Part shown: positions 33,854 to 43,902 of the stretch, in pieces
How positions within the stretch are numbered: position 1 is the first letter of the stretch
Layout: each line of letters starts with the position of its first letter
Notes under the pieces: model-generated
Told to the model about the DNA's origin: nothing
Seen by the model: only the letters and a program-made list of their open reading frames with translations
The model's database searches: none
Source of the DNA: Polyangiaceae bacterium
GTDB taxonomy: Bacteria > Myxococcota_A > Polyangia > Polyangiales > Polyangiaceae
Length of the DNA: 64,000 nucleotides
Assembly (NCBI GenBank): GCA_013361525.1
Contig: JABFXY010000076.1
Coordinates: forward strand, 1 to 64,000
Direction: 5' to 3'
Made by a program: the position numbers and the translations under genes

Positions 33854-35872
33854 TCAGGGGCAGAGGCCTTGGATCGCCCGTGTCGCGCTCGCGCGGTACG
33901 GGCTGTCCTCGGCGCAGCGTGCGTACGCGCGGTGGGCGACGTCGCATTTACCGCTCACCGCGGAGAAGATCGCCGTCTGACACGGTGACAGCTTCTCCGG
34001 CTCCTTCGCGGGATCTTCGCTCGGCTGCGGGTGTGGGGCCGAGGCGGGCGCCGGCGCAATCGACGGCGACGGCTGAGGCGCTCGCTGCGTCGCCGTTCCC
34101 TGCTGCGGAGAAGGCGCGGCTCCGGAGCTCGCGCCGTCCGCCACCTGCGCGCTGGAGCTCGCCTTCACCTTGGACTTCGACTTCGGTGGCGTCCGAACGA
34201 AGAAAAACCATCCGAGCGCGCTCGCGATCGCGCCGAGCACGACGAGACCAAGCGCAACCCAGAGCAGCGTTCGGCGGCTCGCGCGTCGGATCGTCGCGGC
34301 GAGCAAAGCCGGGTCCCGGATCGTCGGCGGGATGAGATCCGGCATCGTGAGCGCGCGCCTCGGCGGAGGCTCGGACGCGGCCATCACGATCGTGCCCTTG
34401 TTCGACCGGATCGCCGACGTCTCGGCCGAAGGCGCGGGCATGTCCGCGATGCTGACGTCGTAGGCCAGCACGTCGGGCGCGGCCTCGCGGATCGTCGCAG
34501 GCGCATCTGCGTCGGTGGCGGGCGCAACCTCCGCTACCTCGATGGATGGCGCATCGCTGGGGATTTGCGATGCGTCGCCCCTCGATGGCGCGACGGAGCT
34601 CGCGCGTGCGCTCGTGCCGATCGACTCCGAGAAGATGGGAGGGCCGTCGACCGTCGGCTCTTCGCGAACGCGTGTGGGAAGCTCCGACTCGGGCGAGGCA
34701 TCTTCGGGCCCTTGCGACGCGGGGGCCACCGCCGAAACCAGCAATCCATCGGGCTGCGGCTTCGTCGGGACGCTCGACGGGATCTTCCGCGCTCGCGAGC
34801 TACGGCTCGACGCGAGCTCCGACGGCCTCGGCACGTAGCTCCCCTCGTCGAGCATCGGAACCTTTGGCGGCGGCGGGAACGGGATCTGCGAGGCGCCGAG
34901 CGGCAACATCGACGACAGGCGCCCCGGCTCCAGCGTGCCGACGCCGATCGTGAACTGCGCGTAGAAATCCCGCATGCTCGCTTGGCGATCCCGCGGCTCC
35001 TTCGCGAGCGCGCGCTCGATCGCGAGGCGCATCTGCGGCGGGATCGGAACGCCGTGCGAATCGATCGGCGTCGGCGTCGCACCCATGTGGAGCGCGGCCC
35101 ACTCGATCGGGTCCGCCGCGTTGAACGGAAGCTTCGCCGTGAGCAGCTGGTACGCGACGATCGCGAGCGAATAGATGTCGCTCCGGTGATCGACGTCCTG
35201 CATCGTGAACTGCTCCGGACTCATGTACGGCGGGCTGCCGAGGACGACACCGAGCGGCGTGAGCTTCGGATCTTTACCGCCGACGCGCTTCGCGATCCCG
35301 AAGTCGAGCACCTTCACGAAGTCCGGCGCGCCACCCGGCGAGGTCAGGATGATGTTGTCGGGCTTGAGATCGCGGTGAACGATCCCGCGGCTGTGCGCCT
35401 CCTGCAGCGAGCCGCAGATCTGGCCCATGATCAGGTCGACGCGCTCGGGCGTGAGCGGCCCGGCCTTCACGATTTGCGACAGCGCCTCCCCGCTCAAGAA
35501 CTCCATCGCGATGAACAGGTCGCCGTCGCGCGTCTCGCCGTAGTCGTAGAACTTGATGGTGTTCGGGTGCTCGAGCTCGGCGACGGTGCTGCACTCGCGC
35601 GCGAGACGCTGCACGTCTTGATCGCGCCCCGAGTACTCCGCGAGCAGGACCTTGATCGCGACCTTCCGAACCGACGTCCCCATCGTCTGCTCGGACGCGT
35701 AGACGCGCCCCATGCCGCCCTCCGCGAGGAGGTGCGTCACGCGGTAACGCCCGCCGATGAGCTGGCCGATCAGCGGATCGGGCACGTGCGAGACGGATGC
35801 TCCGCAGCGCGAGCAGAACCTCACGCCCGACGGGTCGAGCGGCTCGTGACAGGAAAGACAACGCATCGTCAT
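33854..35872 (-). CDS. Ser/Thr protein kinase with N-terminal zinc ribbon and C-terminal periplasmic tail
   Basis: A 672-residue protein from MTMRC (an ATG seven codons further upstream is also open). Residues 5-23 form a zinc ribbon (CLSC ... CSRC). Kinase domain at residues 45-300: GGMGRVYAS, VAIKVLL, HRDLKPDNI near 165, DFGIAKR, SPEQF. A long Pro/Ser/Ala-rich linker follows, then a transmembrane helix near 534-557 (LLWVALGLVVLGAIASALGW). The outer tail of about 100 residues contains four Cys (SPCQTAIFSAVSGKCDVA, YARCAED, GLCP) and may be a small disulfide-bonded sensor. It converges with the MYXO-CTERM peptidase gene 13 bases away. Confidence 0.9.
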   Translation of the reverse strand: MTMRCLSCHEPLDPSGVRFCSRCGASVSHVPDPLIGQLIGGRYRVTHLLAEGGMGRVYASEQTMGTSVRKVAIKVLLAEYSGRDQDVQRLARECSTVAELEHPNTIKFYDYGETRDGDLFIAMEFLSGEALSQIVKAGPLTPERVDLIMGQICGSLQEAHSRGIVHRDLKPDNIILTSPGGAPDFVKVLDFGIAKRVGGKDPKLTPLGVVLGSPPYMSPEQFTMQDVDHRSDIYSLAIVAYQLLTAKLPFNAADPIEWAALHMGATPTPIDSHGVPIPPQMRLAIERALAKEPRDRQASMRDFYAQFTIGVGTLEPGRLSSMLPLGASQIPFPPPPKVPMLDEGSYVPRPSELASSRSSRARKIPSSVPTKPQPDGLLVSAVAPASQGPEDASPESELPTRVREEPTVDGPPIFSESIGTSARASSVAPSRGDASQIPSDAPSIEVAEVAPATDADAPATIREAAPDVLAYDVSIADMPAPSAETSAIRSNKGTIVMAASEPPPRRALTMPDLIPPTIRDPALLAATIRRASRRTLLWVALGLVVLGAIASALGWFFFVRTPPKSKSKVKASSSAQVADGASSGAAPSPQQGTATQRAPQPSPSIAPAPASAPHPQPSEDPAKEPEKLSPCQTAIFSAVSGKCDVAHRAYARCAEDSPYRASATRAIQGLCP

Positions 35873-35975
35873 CGGCACGCGGTGGCACGCCACGCGCGGG
35901 CATGTCGGTCAGCGTAGCCTTCTACGCTCGAGGCGCGACGCTTCTTCGCGCGCCCCGCACCGGCCGAGAGCGGTG

Positions 35976-36290
35976 CTACTTGCTCTTGGCGACGGGCATC
36001 TTGCGGTGCCCTTCGGGGAGCTTCATCTCTTGCGGCGCGCCGGGCCCCGTCAGCTGCCGGATCGGGATGCCGTTGTCCTCCCACGCGACGTCCATCTGGC
36101 CCGGCGTCCCGCTCGGCACGGGCGCCGCCTGCGCGCTCGCCTGCGTCGACGCCGGCGGAGCAGGACCGAACTCGTCCTCCTCCTGCGTCTGCTCGCCATC
36201 AGGCGCGAGCCCCGCTGCTCCTCCGCGCGCCAAACATCCCGCGGTCGACACAGAAACCAGCATGGCGGCAAAGAGGAGCGTCAGCTTCAT
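35976..36290 (-). CDS. small lipoprotein
   Basis: A 104-residue protein with a clear lipoprotein signal (KLTLLFAAMLVSVSTAGC). The mature part is acidic then Pro/Ala-rich (QTQEEDEFGPAPPAS), ending in a short conserved-looking segment IPIRQLTGPGAPQEMKLPEG. Too short to infer a function. It sits between the zinc-ribbon kinase gene (103 bases) and the RamB/ScfR regulator gene (86 bases), all on the minus strand. Confidence 0.65.
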   Translation of the reverse strand: MKLTLLFAAMLVSVSTAGCLARGGAAGLAPDGEQTQEEDEFGPAPPASTQASAQAAPVPSGTPGQMDVAWEDNGIPIRQLTGPGAPQEMKLPEGHRKMPVAKSK

Positions 36291-36376
36291 GGGTGGTTGT
36301 TCTTAGCCCAGGCCCGTCCTTCTGGGTAGGACAAACCACGACATGTGATGACGCGAGAATTTTCCAGCGAGCGACG

Positions 36377-37807
36377 CTACGACTCCACCGGCGAGTAGAA
36401 GGAAACGCCGCGGACGTTCTCGTTGATCTTGAGCGGATACAGCAGCGGCGGGAACGCGCGCTGCGCGCAGTCGAGGTGCTCACAGGTTCGGCAGGTCACG
36501 CCGACCGGAACGGTGGCTTGCTCGATGTCGACGCCGTCGGCGTAGACGAGCTCGCGCGCGTAGCGCACCTCGCAACCCATGCCGATCGCCTGGACCGTGT
36601 GCGGCACGTTGTAGCCGCCGCGATCGCTCCGCAGCGTGCGCGCGATGCAGAAGTAGATCATGCCGTCGGGCATCCGCGAGATCTGCACGCGGATCATCCC
36701 GGGCGTGAGAAACGCGGAGTGGACGTTCCAGCGGGGGCACGCGCCCGAGAAGCGCGCGATGCGAATCCCCGACGCGCTGAAGCGCTTCGAGATGTTGCCC
36801 GCCATGTCGATGCGGAGCAGATGGAACGGCACGCCTTCCCTCCCCGCTCGGCGCAGCGTCGTCATGCGATGACAGACCTGCTCGAAGCTCGTGCCGAAGC
36901 GGTGACCGAGCAGCTCGATGTCGTAGCGCTCGGCCCTGCACGCTTCGAGGAAGGGCTCGTACGGCATGAGCAGCGCCGATGCGAAATAGTTCGCGAGCGC
37001 GACACGCGCGAGCGCGTGCGCCTCCTTGGTCGTGAGCTCCGGCGCATCCGCGAGGATCGCGTCCAGCTCGCGCGACCCTTCGACCAGCCCGAGCTGATGC
37101 GCGAGCTGGAAGCGACGTGAGCGCGGCGGGAGCACCTCGCTGATCGACAGCACCAGCCTCTCCGGATCGAACCGTCGCATCGCCTTGCGCTCGTCGCTCA
37201 CGCGGAGGAGGCGCACCGTGATGCCGTGTCGTGCACCGAGGTAGCGCACGAGGTTCGCGTAGACGTCGTCGCCGTCGAGCTTCGCGTCGCGCGCGATGCG
37301 CTCCGCGAGCTCTTCCAGCGTCGGGAAGTGGTTCATCGTTCGCTGGATGAAGTCGCTCACCTCCTCGCTCGGCAGGCCCGCGTTCGCCGCGTTCTGTGCG
37401 CCGCCGGGCTCCGCGATGCGCTCAGCGAGCGCCTGCGCATCGCTTCGTTCGGACACGTACGCGCGATACAGCGTGAGCATCGCCCGCGCGATGGACGGGT
37501 TCTGTGACGCGAAATCACGCGTCTCTGAGGCGTTGAGCCCCAACGACTCGAAAATCGGGTCGCCGATCACCTCCACCAGGTCCGCCGCGAGCTGTGTGTC
37601 CTCCGGTGGCGCGAACGTTGCCAAATCGACGCGAAGCTCGGATGCGAGCTTCAGCAAGAGCGCTGCGGTCAGCGGCCTTTTGTTCGACTCGATGAGGTTC
37701 AAGTAGCTCGAAGACACACCGAGGCGTTTCGCGAGATCGACCTGGCTCAGCCCCTCTCGCTTGCGTAGCGCCTTGATACGGCGACCCAGCACACCCGCGT
37801 CATTCAT
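36377..37807 (-). CDS. RamB/ScfR-family transcriptional regulator of short-chain acyl-CoA metabolism
   Basis: A 476-residue regulator. XRE helix-turn-helix at residues 8-64 (LRKREGLSQVDLAKRLGVSS, SYLNLIESNKRP). The central domain is IrrE/DUF955-like (RRFQLAHQLGLVEG in the position of the peptidase His motif, but without HExxH). The C-terminal DUF2083 domain has the family Cys motif CRTCEHLDCAQRAFPP near 440. Known members (RamB, PrpC/MccR-type, ScfRs) sense acetyl-, propionyl- or other short acyl-CoA and control the glyoxylate and methylcitrate pathways. Here the gene diverges from aceB-aceA, a strong contextual match. It probably also regulates itself through the repeats in the shared gap. 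Confidence 0.9.
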   Translation of the reverse strand: MNDAGVLGRRIKALRKREGLSQVDLAKRLGVSSSYLNLIESNKRPLTAALLLKLASELRVDLATFAPPEDTQLAADLVEVIGDPIFESLGLNASETRDFASQNPSIARAMLTLYRAYVSERSDAQALAERIAEPGGAQNAANAGLPSEEVSDFIQRTMNHFPTLEELAERIARDAKLDGDDVYANLVRYLGARHGITVRLLRVSDERKAMRRFDPERLVLSISEVLPPRSRRFQLAHQLGLVEGSRELDAILADAPELTTKEAHALARVALANYFASALLMPYEPFLEACRAERYDIELLGHRFGTSFEQVCHRMTTLRRAGREGVPFHLLRIDMAGNISKRFSASGIRIARFSGACPRWNVHSAFLTPGMIRVQISRMPDGMIYFCIARTLRSDRGGYNVPHTVQAIGMGCEVRYARELVYADGVDIEQATVPVGVTCRTCEHLDCAQRAFPPLLYPLKINENVRGVSFYSPVES

Positions 37808-37816
37808 GGCCCACGT

Positions 37817-37871
37817 TTTACAAGATTTACAAGTTAACGAGAAGTCACAGTTCCGAGTGTTACACGTTAAC
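37817..37871. promoter_or_regulatory. spaced direct repeat between regulator gene and aceB, likely operator
   Basis: TTTACAAGTTAAC (37826-37838) and GTTACACGTTAAC (37859-37871) match at 11 of 13 positions and start 33 bases apart, about three helical turns, so both would face the same side of the DNA. A further TTTACAAG sits at 37817-37824, and a GTTACA at 37913-37918. The gap is strikingly A/T-rich for this genome. The TTTACAAG core resembles the TTTGCAAA-like sites bound by the actinobacterial regulator RamB, as far as I recall. Confidence 0.6.
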
Positions 37872-37960
37872 TATTTGAAAACGTTATTGTTCTTGATCAA
37901 CTTCTCCGGATCGTTACATTGAGACATCTAACAGTGCCGCGCGTCATTCCGAGGTCCTCG

Positions 37961-39607
<1,647 letters not shown>

Positions 39608-39684
39608 ACGCTGTGTCGTTCGGGCTCCGACTCACGAGCCCCCTGTCAAACCACACCTCTCGATCGAACCGGAGACACACGAAT

Positions 39685-40947
39685 ATGAGCGCAGCGCTGA
39701 ACTACATCCCTCCCGCGCAAGCGGAACGCTGGCATGGCATCGTCCGCCCCTACACCAAGGCAGAGGTGGAGCGGCTGCGCGGCAGCGTGAAGATCGAGTA
39801 CTCGCTCGCGCGTCTCGGAGCCGAGCGTCTGTGGAACCTGCTTCAGACGGAGCCGTACGTGAACGCCCTCGGCGCGCTGACGGGCAACCAGGCGATGCAG
39901 CAGGTCCGCGCCGGCCTCAAAGCGATCTACCTCTCCGGCTGGCAGGTCGCCGCGGACGCCAACCTCGCCGGCGCGACGTACCCGGATCAGAGCCTCTATC
40001 CGGCGAACAGCGTCCCCGCGATCGTCCGTCGCATCAACCAAGCGCTCCTCCGTGCGGATCAGATCGAGTACGCCGAGGGCAAGAACGGCCGCTACTGGCT
40101 CGCGCCGATCATGGCGGACGCCGAGGCCGGCTTCGGCGGCCCGCTCAACGCGTACGAGCTCATGAAGGGCATGATCGAGGCGGGCGCAGCCGGCGTTCAC
40201 TTCGAGGACCAGCTCGCCAGCGAGAAGAAGTGCGGCCACATGGGCGGCAAGGTGCTTCTACCGACGAGCCAGTTCATCCGCACGCTGGTCGCGGCGCGCC
40301 TCGCGTCCGACGTGATGGACGTGCCGACGATCCTCGTCGCACGCACCGACGCGGAGAGCGCAAAGCTCATCACCAGCGACATCGACGAGCGCGACCGTCC
40401 CTTCTTGACGGGCGAGCGCACGAGCGAAGGCTTCTTCCGCATCAAGGACGGCGTCGAGGCCGCGATCGCGCGCGCCGTCGCGTACGCCCCGTTCGCCGAC
40501 ATGCTCTGGTGCGAGACCCAGACACCGGATCTCAAGGACGCGCGTCGCTTCGCCGAGGGCGTGCACCGTCACTTCCCCGGCAAGCTCCTCGCCTACAACT
40601 GCTCGCCTTCGTTCAATTGGAAGAAGCACCTCGACGACGCCACCATTGCCAAGTTCCAGCGTGAGCTCGGCGCGATGGGCTACAAGTTCCAGTTCGTCAC
40701 CCTCGCCGGCTTCCACAGCCTCAACTATTCGATGTTCGAGCTCGCCCGCGAATACTCGACGTCCGGCATGGCCGCATACTCGAAGCTGCAGCAGGCGGAG
40801 TTCGGCGCGGAGGCGCAGGGCTACACGGCGACGCGCCACCAACGCGAGGTCGGCACGGGTTACTTCGATCAAATCGCGCAGGTCATCACGGGCGGCGACG
40901 TCTCGACGCTCGCCCTGAAAGAGTCGACCGAGGCGCACCAGTTCTGA
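39685..40947 (+). CDS. aceA: isocitrate lyase
   Basis: A 420-residue enzyme that splits isocitrate into glyoxylate and succinate, allowing growth on acetate or fatty acids. The catalytic loop KKCGHMGGK is near residue 181. Also visible: ALTGNQAMQQVRAGLKAIYL, SGWQVAADANLAG, YPANSVPAIVRRIN, IMADAEAGFGGPLNAYELMK, GVHFEDQLASEKKCGH, ILVARTDAESA, YNCSPSFNWKKHLDD and the C-terminal ATRHQREVGTGYFD. The start ATG 39685 has CGGAGA upstream. It is transcribed with aceB and presumably controlled by the divergent RamB/ScfR regulator. Confidence 0.97.
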   Translation: MSAALNYIPPAQAERWHGIVRPYTKAEVERLRGSVKIEYSLARLGAERLWNLLQTEPYVNALGALTGNQAMQQVRAGLKAIYLSGWQVAADANLAGATYPDQSLYPANSVPAIVRRINQALLRADQIEYAEGKNGRYWLAPIMADAEAGFGGPLNAYELMKGMIEAGAAGVHFEDQLASEKKCGHMGGKVLLPTSQFIRTLVAARLASDVMDVPTILVARTDAESAKLITSDIDERDRPFLTGERTSEGFFRIKDGVEAAIARAVAYAPFADMLWCETQTPDLKDARRFAEGVHRHFPGKLLAYNCSPSFNWKKHLDDATIAKFQRELGAMGYKFQFVTLAGFHSLNYSMFELAREYSTSGMAAYSKLQQAEFGAEAQGYTATRHQREVGTGYFDQIAQVITGGDVSTLALKESTEAHQF

Positions 40948-40960
40948 TTCACAATCTCGC

Positions 40961-42208
40961 TCAAGAGCGACAGCACGCGCTCACCCATTTGGTGCCGTTG
41001 TCCCGGCGCGTGCAACCTCGCTCTTTGACGAGTTTTACCCGGGCTTCCCACGTGTTTCCGGTCCACCGGTACGCGGCGGGTTTGCCCGGGTAGTTCTTTT
41101 CACAATCCGGATCGTCCTTCGGCGTCCTCGCCATGGAGATCGACTCGGTGGGGTCGGTGATCTCGGACGGGTCGAAGGTCCGCGCTTCGGGCTTCGCCGA
41201 AGGTTTGCCATCGGCGCCGATGCGGGTGCAAGCCGAGCCGTTCCAGCCGAATTGAGGCTCGCAGCGCGGCTCGCCCCGGACGCGCTCGCATTTCCCCCCT
41301 TTGTCGGCTGCGTCGGTGGGGCACTCGAGCGGCAATTGGGTTTTGACACATCGAAAGCCGAGCCAGCTGTTTTCCTTTTGCGGCTCCCAATGACTCCGGT
41401 TCTTCACGCGGAGCCATTTCGGCCATCGCCGGCTCCAGCTTCCGCCTTTGAAGACCTTGCGTGTTCCGTCCGCGGGCTCGCCGGGAAACAGCGCAAACCA
41501 CGACGACGTCCACTCCCAGACGTTGCCGCTCATGTCGTAAAGACCGAAGGCTCCCGCTGGAAAGGACTTCACCGGGCACGAGCCACCGGGGTGCGCGAAG
41601 CAGGTATTTTTGGTGGTCGGATCGGCGTTGCCCCAAGAAAACGTCCGGCCGTCCCCTCCCCCGCTCGCGGCGTATTCCCACTCCGCCTCGTTGGGAAGAC
41701 GCTTGCCGACGAATGCACAATACGAGGTCGCATCCTCGTAATTCACGCAGTTGATCGGATGGTCGTCGTGCCCGGTCATATGGCCGCTGCAAAACTCGTC
41801 CGACTGTTTGCTCTCCGCGCATTTGCCGGCCGCCACACACTTTGCGTAGGCGCCCGCGGTGACCTCGGTCTCATCCATATAGAACGTGCCGACGACGCGC
41901 TCGTGTGCCGGTCGCTCTTCAGGATTGCCGTTGCCCATCGGCGATCCAATCAGGAAAAAGCCTGCCGGGATGAGGACCATGCCCGGCTCGCCGGTCGCGC
42001 TCGACGCGGTCGCGGACTGCTCGGCGACGGCCGGCTCGACGACGGCCTGTGAGACGGTCGCCGTCGCCGTCGCCACGGAAGCGGCCGTCACGACCGATGT
42101 CGACCCGGACACGCTCGCCGACGGCCCCGACGGCTGCGACGCGCCGTCGCTGCAACCGACGAACGCAGCGAGCGACAGCACCAGGGTCGTCGACGGGCGC
42201 GGTTCCAC
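40961..42208 (-). CDS. FGE/SUMF1-fold lipoprotein
   Basis: A 415-residue protein with a GTG start three bases after the previous stop. The signal ends in lipobox FVGC, followed by an Ala/Thr/Val/Ser linker to about 75. Residues 75-290 have the formylglycine-generating-enzyme fold: MVLIPAGFFLIGSPMGNGNP, YMDETEVTAGAYAKCVAAGK, RLPNEAEWEYAASGGGDGRT, LYDMSGNVWEWTSSW, VFKGGSWSRR and LGFRCVK. The paired active-site Cys of true FGE are not in the GGSW segment, so it is probably a binding or structural member rather than a sulfatase activator. A Cys-containing tail of about 120 residues follows. It is the last gene of a four-gene minus-strand cluster. Confidence 0.82.
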   Translation of the reverse strand: MEPRPSTTLVLSLAAFVGCSDGASQPSGPSASVSGSTSVVTAASVATATATVSQAVVEPAVAEQSATASSATGEPGMVLIPAGFFLIGSPMGNGNPEERPAHERVVGTFYMDETEVTAGAYAKCVAAGKCAESKQSDEFCSGHMTGHDDHPINCVNYEDATSYCAFVGKRLPNEAEWEYAASGGGDGRTFSWGNADPTTKNTCFAHPGGSCPVKSFPAGAFGLYDMSGNVWEWTSSWFALFPGEPADGTRKVFKGGSWSRRWPKWLRVKNRSHWEPQKENSWLGFRCVKTQLPLECPTDAADKGGKCERVRGEPRCEPQFGWNGSACTRIGADGKPSAKPEARTFDPSEITDPTESISMARTPKDDPDCEKNYPGKPAAYRWTGNTWEARVKLVKERGCTRRDNGTKWVSACCRS

Positions 42209-42211
42209 GGC

Positions 42212-43885
42212 TCAGGTCGCCTGGAGCTTGTCTCGGAAAAACGCGTTGACCTCGGGGTCGTTGAATCGCTCGTAGTCGATGGCGAACGGGGCCATCTGCG
42301 TCACGCCGCCGCGCCTCCGCACGGTCAGCGCCATGGGCGTCACCTCGCGGTAGTTGCTCTCTTTCGGCAAATCTTCGTTCTTCGCGCCGCCAGCGGAAAA
42401 CAAGTTGATGAGGCGAGCATCCGGCTCGCTGAAGATCTCTTTGAAGCCCGCCACGACTCGCTCGTGCCCGCGGACCATCGTCGTGCACCCGAGTTTGTGC
42501 ATGAAGGAGCGAAATTGCTTTTTGCCGAACGCGAAGCGCGCCGACTGCTTTTGCAGCTCCGCGGGAACCGCGTCCGCTTGGCTCGGATCACTCCACAACA
42601 TCTGGAATCGAATATCGGGATCGTTCAGCGAGTCGAGCCCTTGAAACTTCTCGGCGAGGGTGTCGTCACGCGGAATACCCGCGTGCACGAAGGCCAACCG
42701 ATCGAACACGAAGAGATTCGGCAGCGCCTCGAACAAATGCATGTATTCGGCAAAGACCTCGTCGCCCGCCATGTTGAGCGACGCCATCGCTTCGCTCGGA
42801 CGAACAGCGCCGTAAATGCGACCGTTCAGCTCGACATAATATTCGTGATTACCACGCAGCGGAATCACGTGCTGCGGGACCGTCAAATACAACTGAAGAA
42901 CCGTTCGGAGGATACCATTGTAACTGAAGCGCCCTCGATCGATGTAATCGCCGAGGAGCACGAGCAGCATGTTCGGCTCTTTGTCCGGGGCGTCGTGATA
43001 CCGCTGCACCTTCTCGAAGAAATCGGCCTGCAAGAGAGCTGCCTTCAAACACGAATAACAACCGTGTAAGTCCCCGAGGACGAGGAGCTCGTAGTCCTTT
43101 TCGCCGGGCGGGTGGACGACGACGTGCCCATCCATGAACGGGGCGTCGCCGGAAAAATCGGCGAAGACGTGCCCGAGGCCGAGCTTGCCGCGGCCGCGTT
43201 GTCGCTCATCCTCGAGCTGGCGCCGCGCGCGCTTCAACAGGTCGACGTCACGCGCCGCTTGCTGCGCGAAGGTCTCTTTGTCGGCGGCGTAGTTCCATTC
43301 GGTTCGTGAGAAGAAGGGATGGTCGTTCTGCCGCACGGAGACGCTCTGCGCGGGCTCGACGACGACGACACCTTCCTGAACCTCTTCGATCTCTTCGTCG
43401 GCGATTTCGACGGGCGACTCGAGCAGAGCCACCATCTCCTTGCGGAGATTGGCCTCCGCCTCGTGCACCTTGCCGTCCGCGTGAATGAGCTCGTCCGCGG
43501 TCGAGAGCAGCGCCCACCGGCCCTCTTCGTCGAACTGTTTGAACAGTTCGAAACAGCGGAGCTTGAGCCGCGTGAGCGCGTAGCTCGTCGAGTCTTCGCC
43601 GTCGGCGGTCGGCTCGCGGAGGTTCTCTCGAATCTCGTGATCGATGCCCTCGAGGACCTCGTGGAAGTGCCGCGTCCATTTGCCGATCAGCTCCTCCTTC
43701 AGCGGATCGGAGTCCGGCATCGCCTGGTCGGCGCGATGGCGGACGAGCTTTGCGATGAAGTCTTGGAGGAACCCGCGCTCGGCGAGGTCGAATTCGCCGT
43801 CTACGTACCCGAACGCCGTCAGGTAGTAGATGATGGCGTGCATCTGTTGTTCGGCGACCTTCGGGTCGCTGGAAAACGGCATCAT
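42212..43885 (-). CDS. TerB-like domain fused to PPP-family protein phosphatase
   Basis: A 557-residue cytoplasmic protein starting at tandem ATGs (43885, 43882), 17 bases after the 5'-nucleotidase gene. Residues 10-170 form a TerB-like helical domain (YYLTAFGYVDGEFDLAERGF, and LLSTADELIHADGKVHEAEA, the GxxHxxE repeat of TerB). Residues 265-530 are a PPP metallophosphatase with the canonical metal motifs GDLHGCYS, GDYIDRGRFS and GNHEYYV, a later FVHAGIP, and GHERVVAG. PPP enzymes remove phosphate from Ser/Thr proteins (or act on diadenosine tetraphosphate). The joining of a stress-type TerB domain to PPP is unusual and suggests metal or stress input into dephosphorylation. Confidence 0.88.
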   Translation of the reverse strand: MMPFSSDPKVAEQQMHAIIYYLTAFGYVDGEFDLAERGFLQDFIAKLVRHRADQAMPDSDPLKEELIGKWTRHFHEVLEGIDHEIRENLREPTADGEDSTSYALTRLKLRCFELFKQFDEEGRWALLSTADELIHADGKVHEAEANLRKEMVALLESPVEIADEEIEEVQEGVVVVEPAQSVSVRQNDHPFFSRTEWNYAADKETFAQQAARDVDLLKRARRQLEDERQRGRGKLGLGHVFADFSGDAPFMDGHVVVHPPGEKDYELLVLGDLHGCYSCLKAALLQADFFEKVQRYHDAPDKEPNMLLVLLGDYIDRGRFSYNGILRTVLQLYLTVPQHVIPLRGNHEYYVELNGRIYGAVRPSEAMASLNMAGDEVFAEYMHLFEALPNLFVFDRLAFVHAGIPRDDTLAEKFQGLDSLNDPDIRFQMLWSDPSQADAVPAELQKQSARFAFGKKQFRSFMHKLGCTTMVRGHERVVAGFKEIFSEPDARLINLFSAGGAKNEDLPKESNYREVTPMALTVRRRGGVTQMAPFAIDYERFNDPEVNAFFRDKLQAT

Positions 43886-43902
43886 CGCGTTGGTCTCGGA
43901 GT

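Noticed and set aside
40961..42208. FGE-fold protein as a sulfatase-activating enzyme
   Set aside because: Catalytic Cys pair not found and no sulfatase gene nearby.
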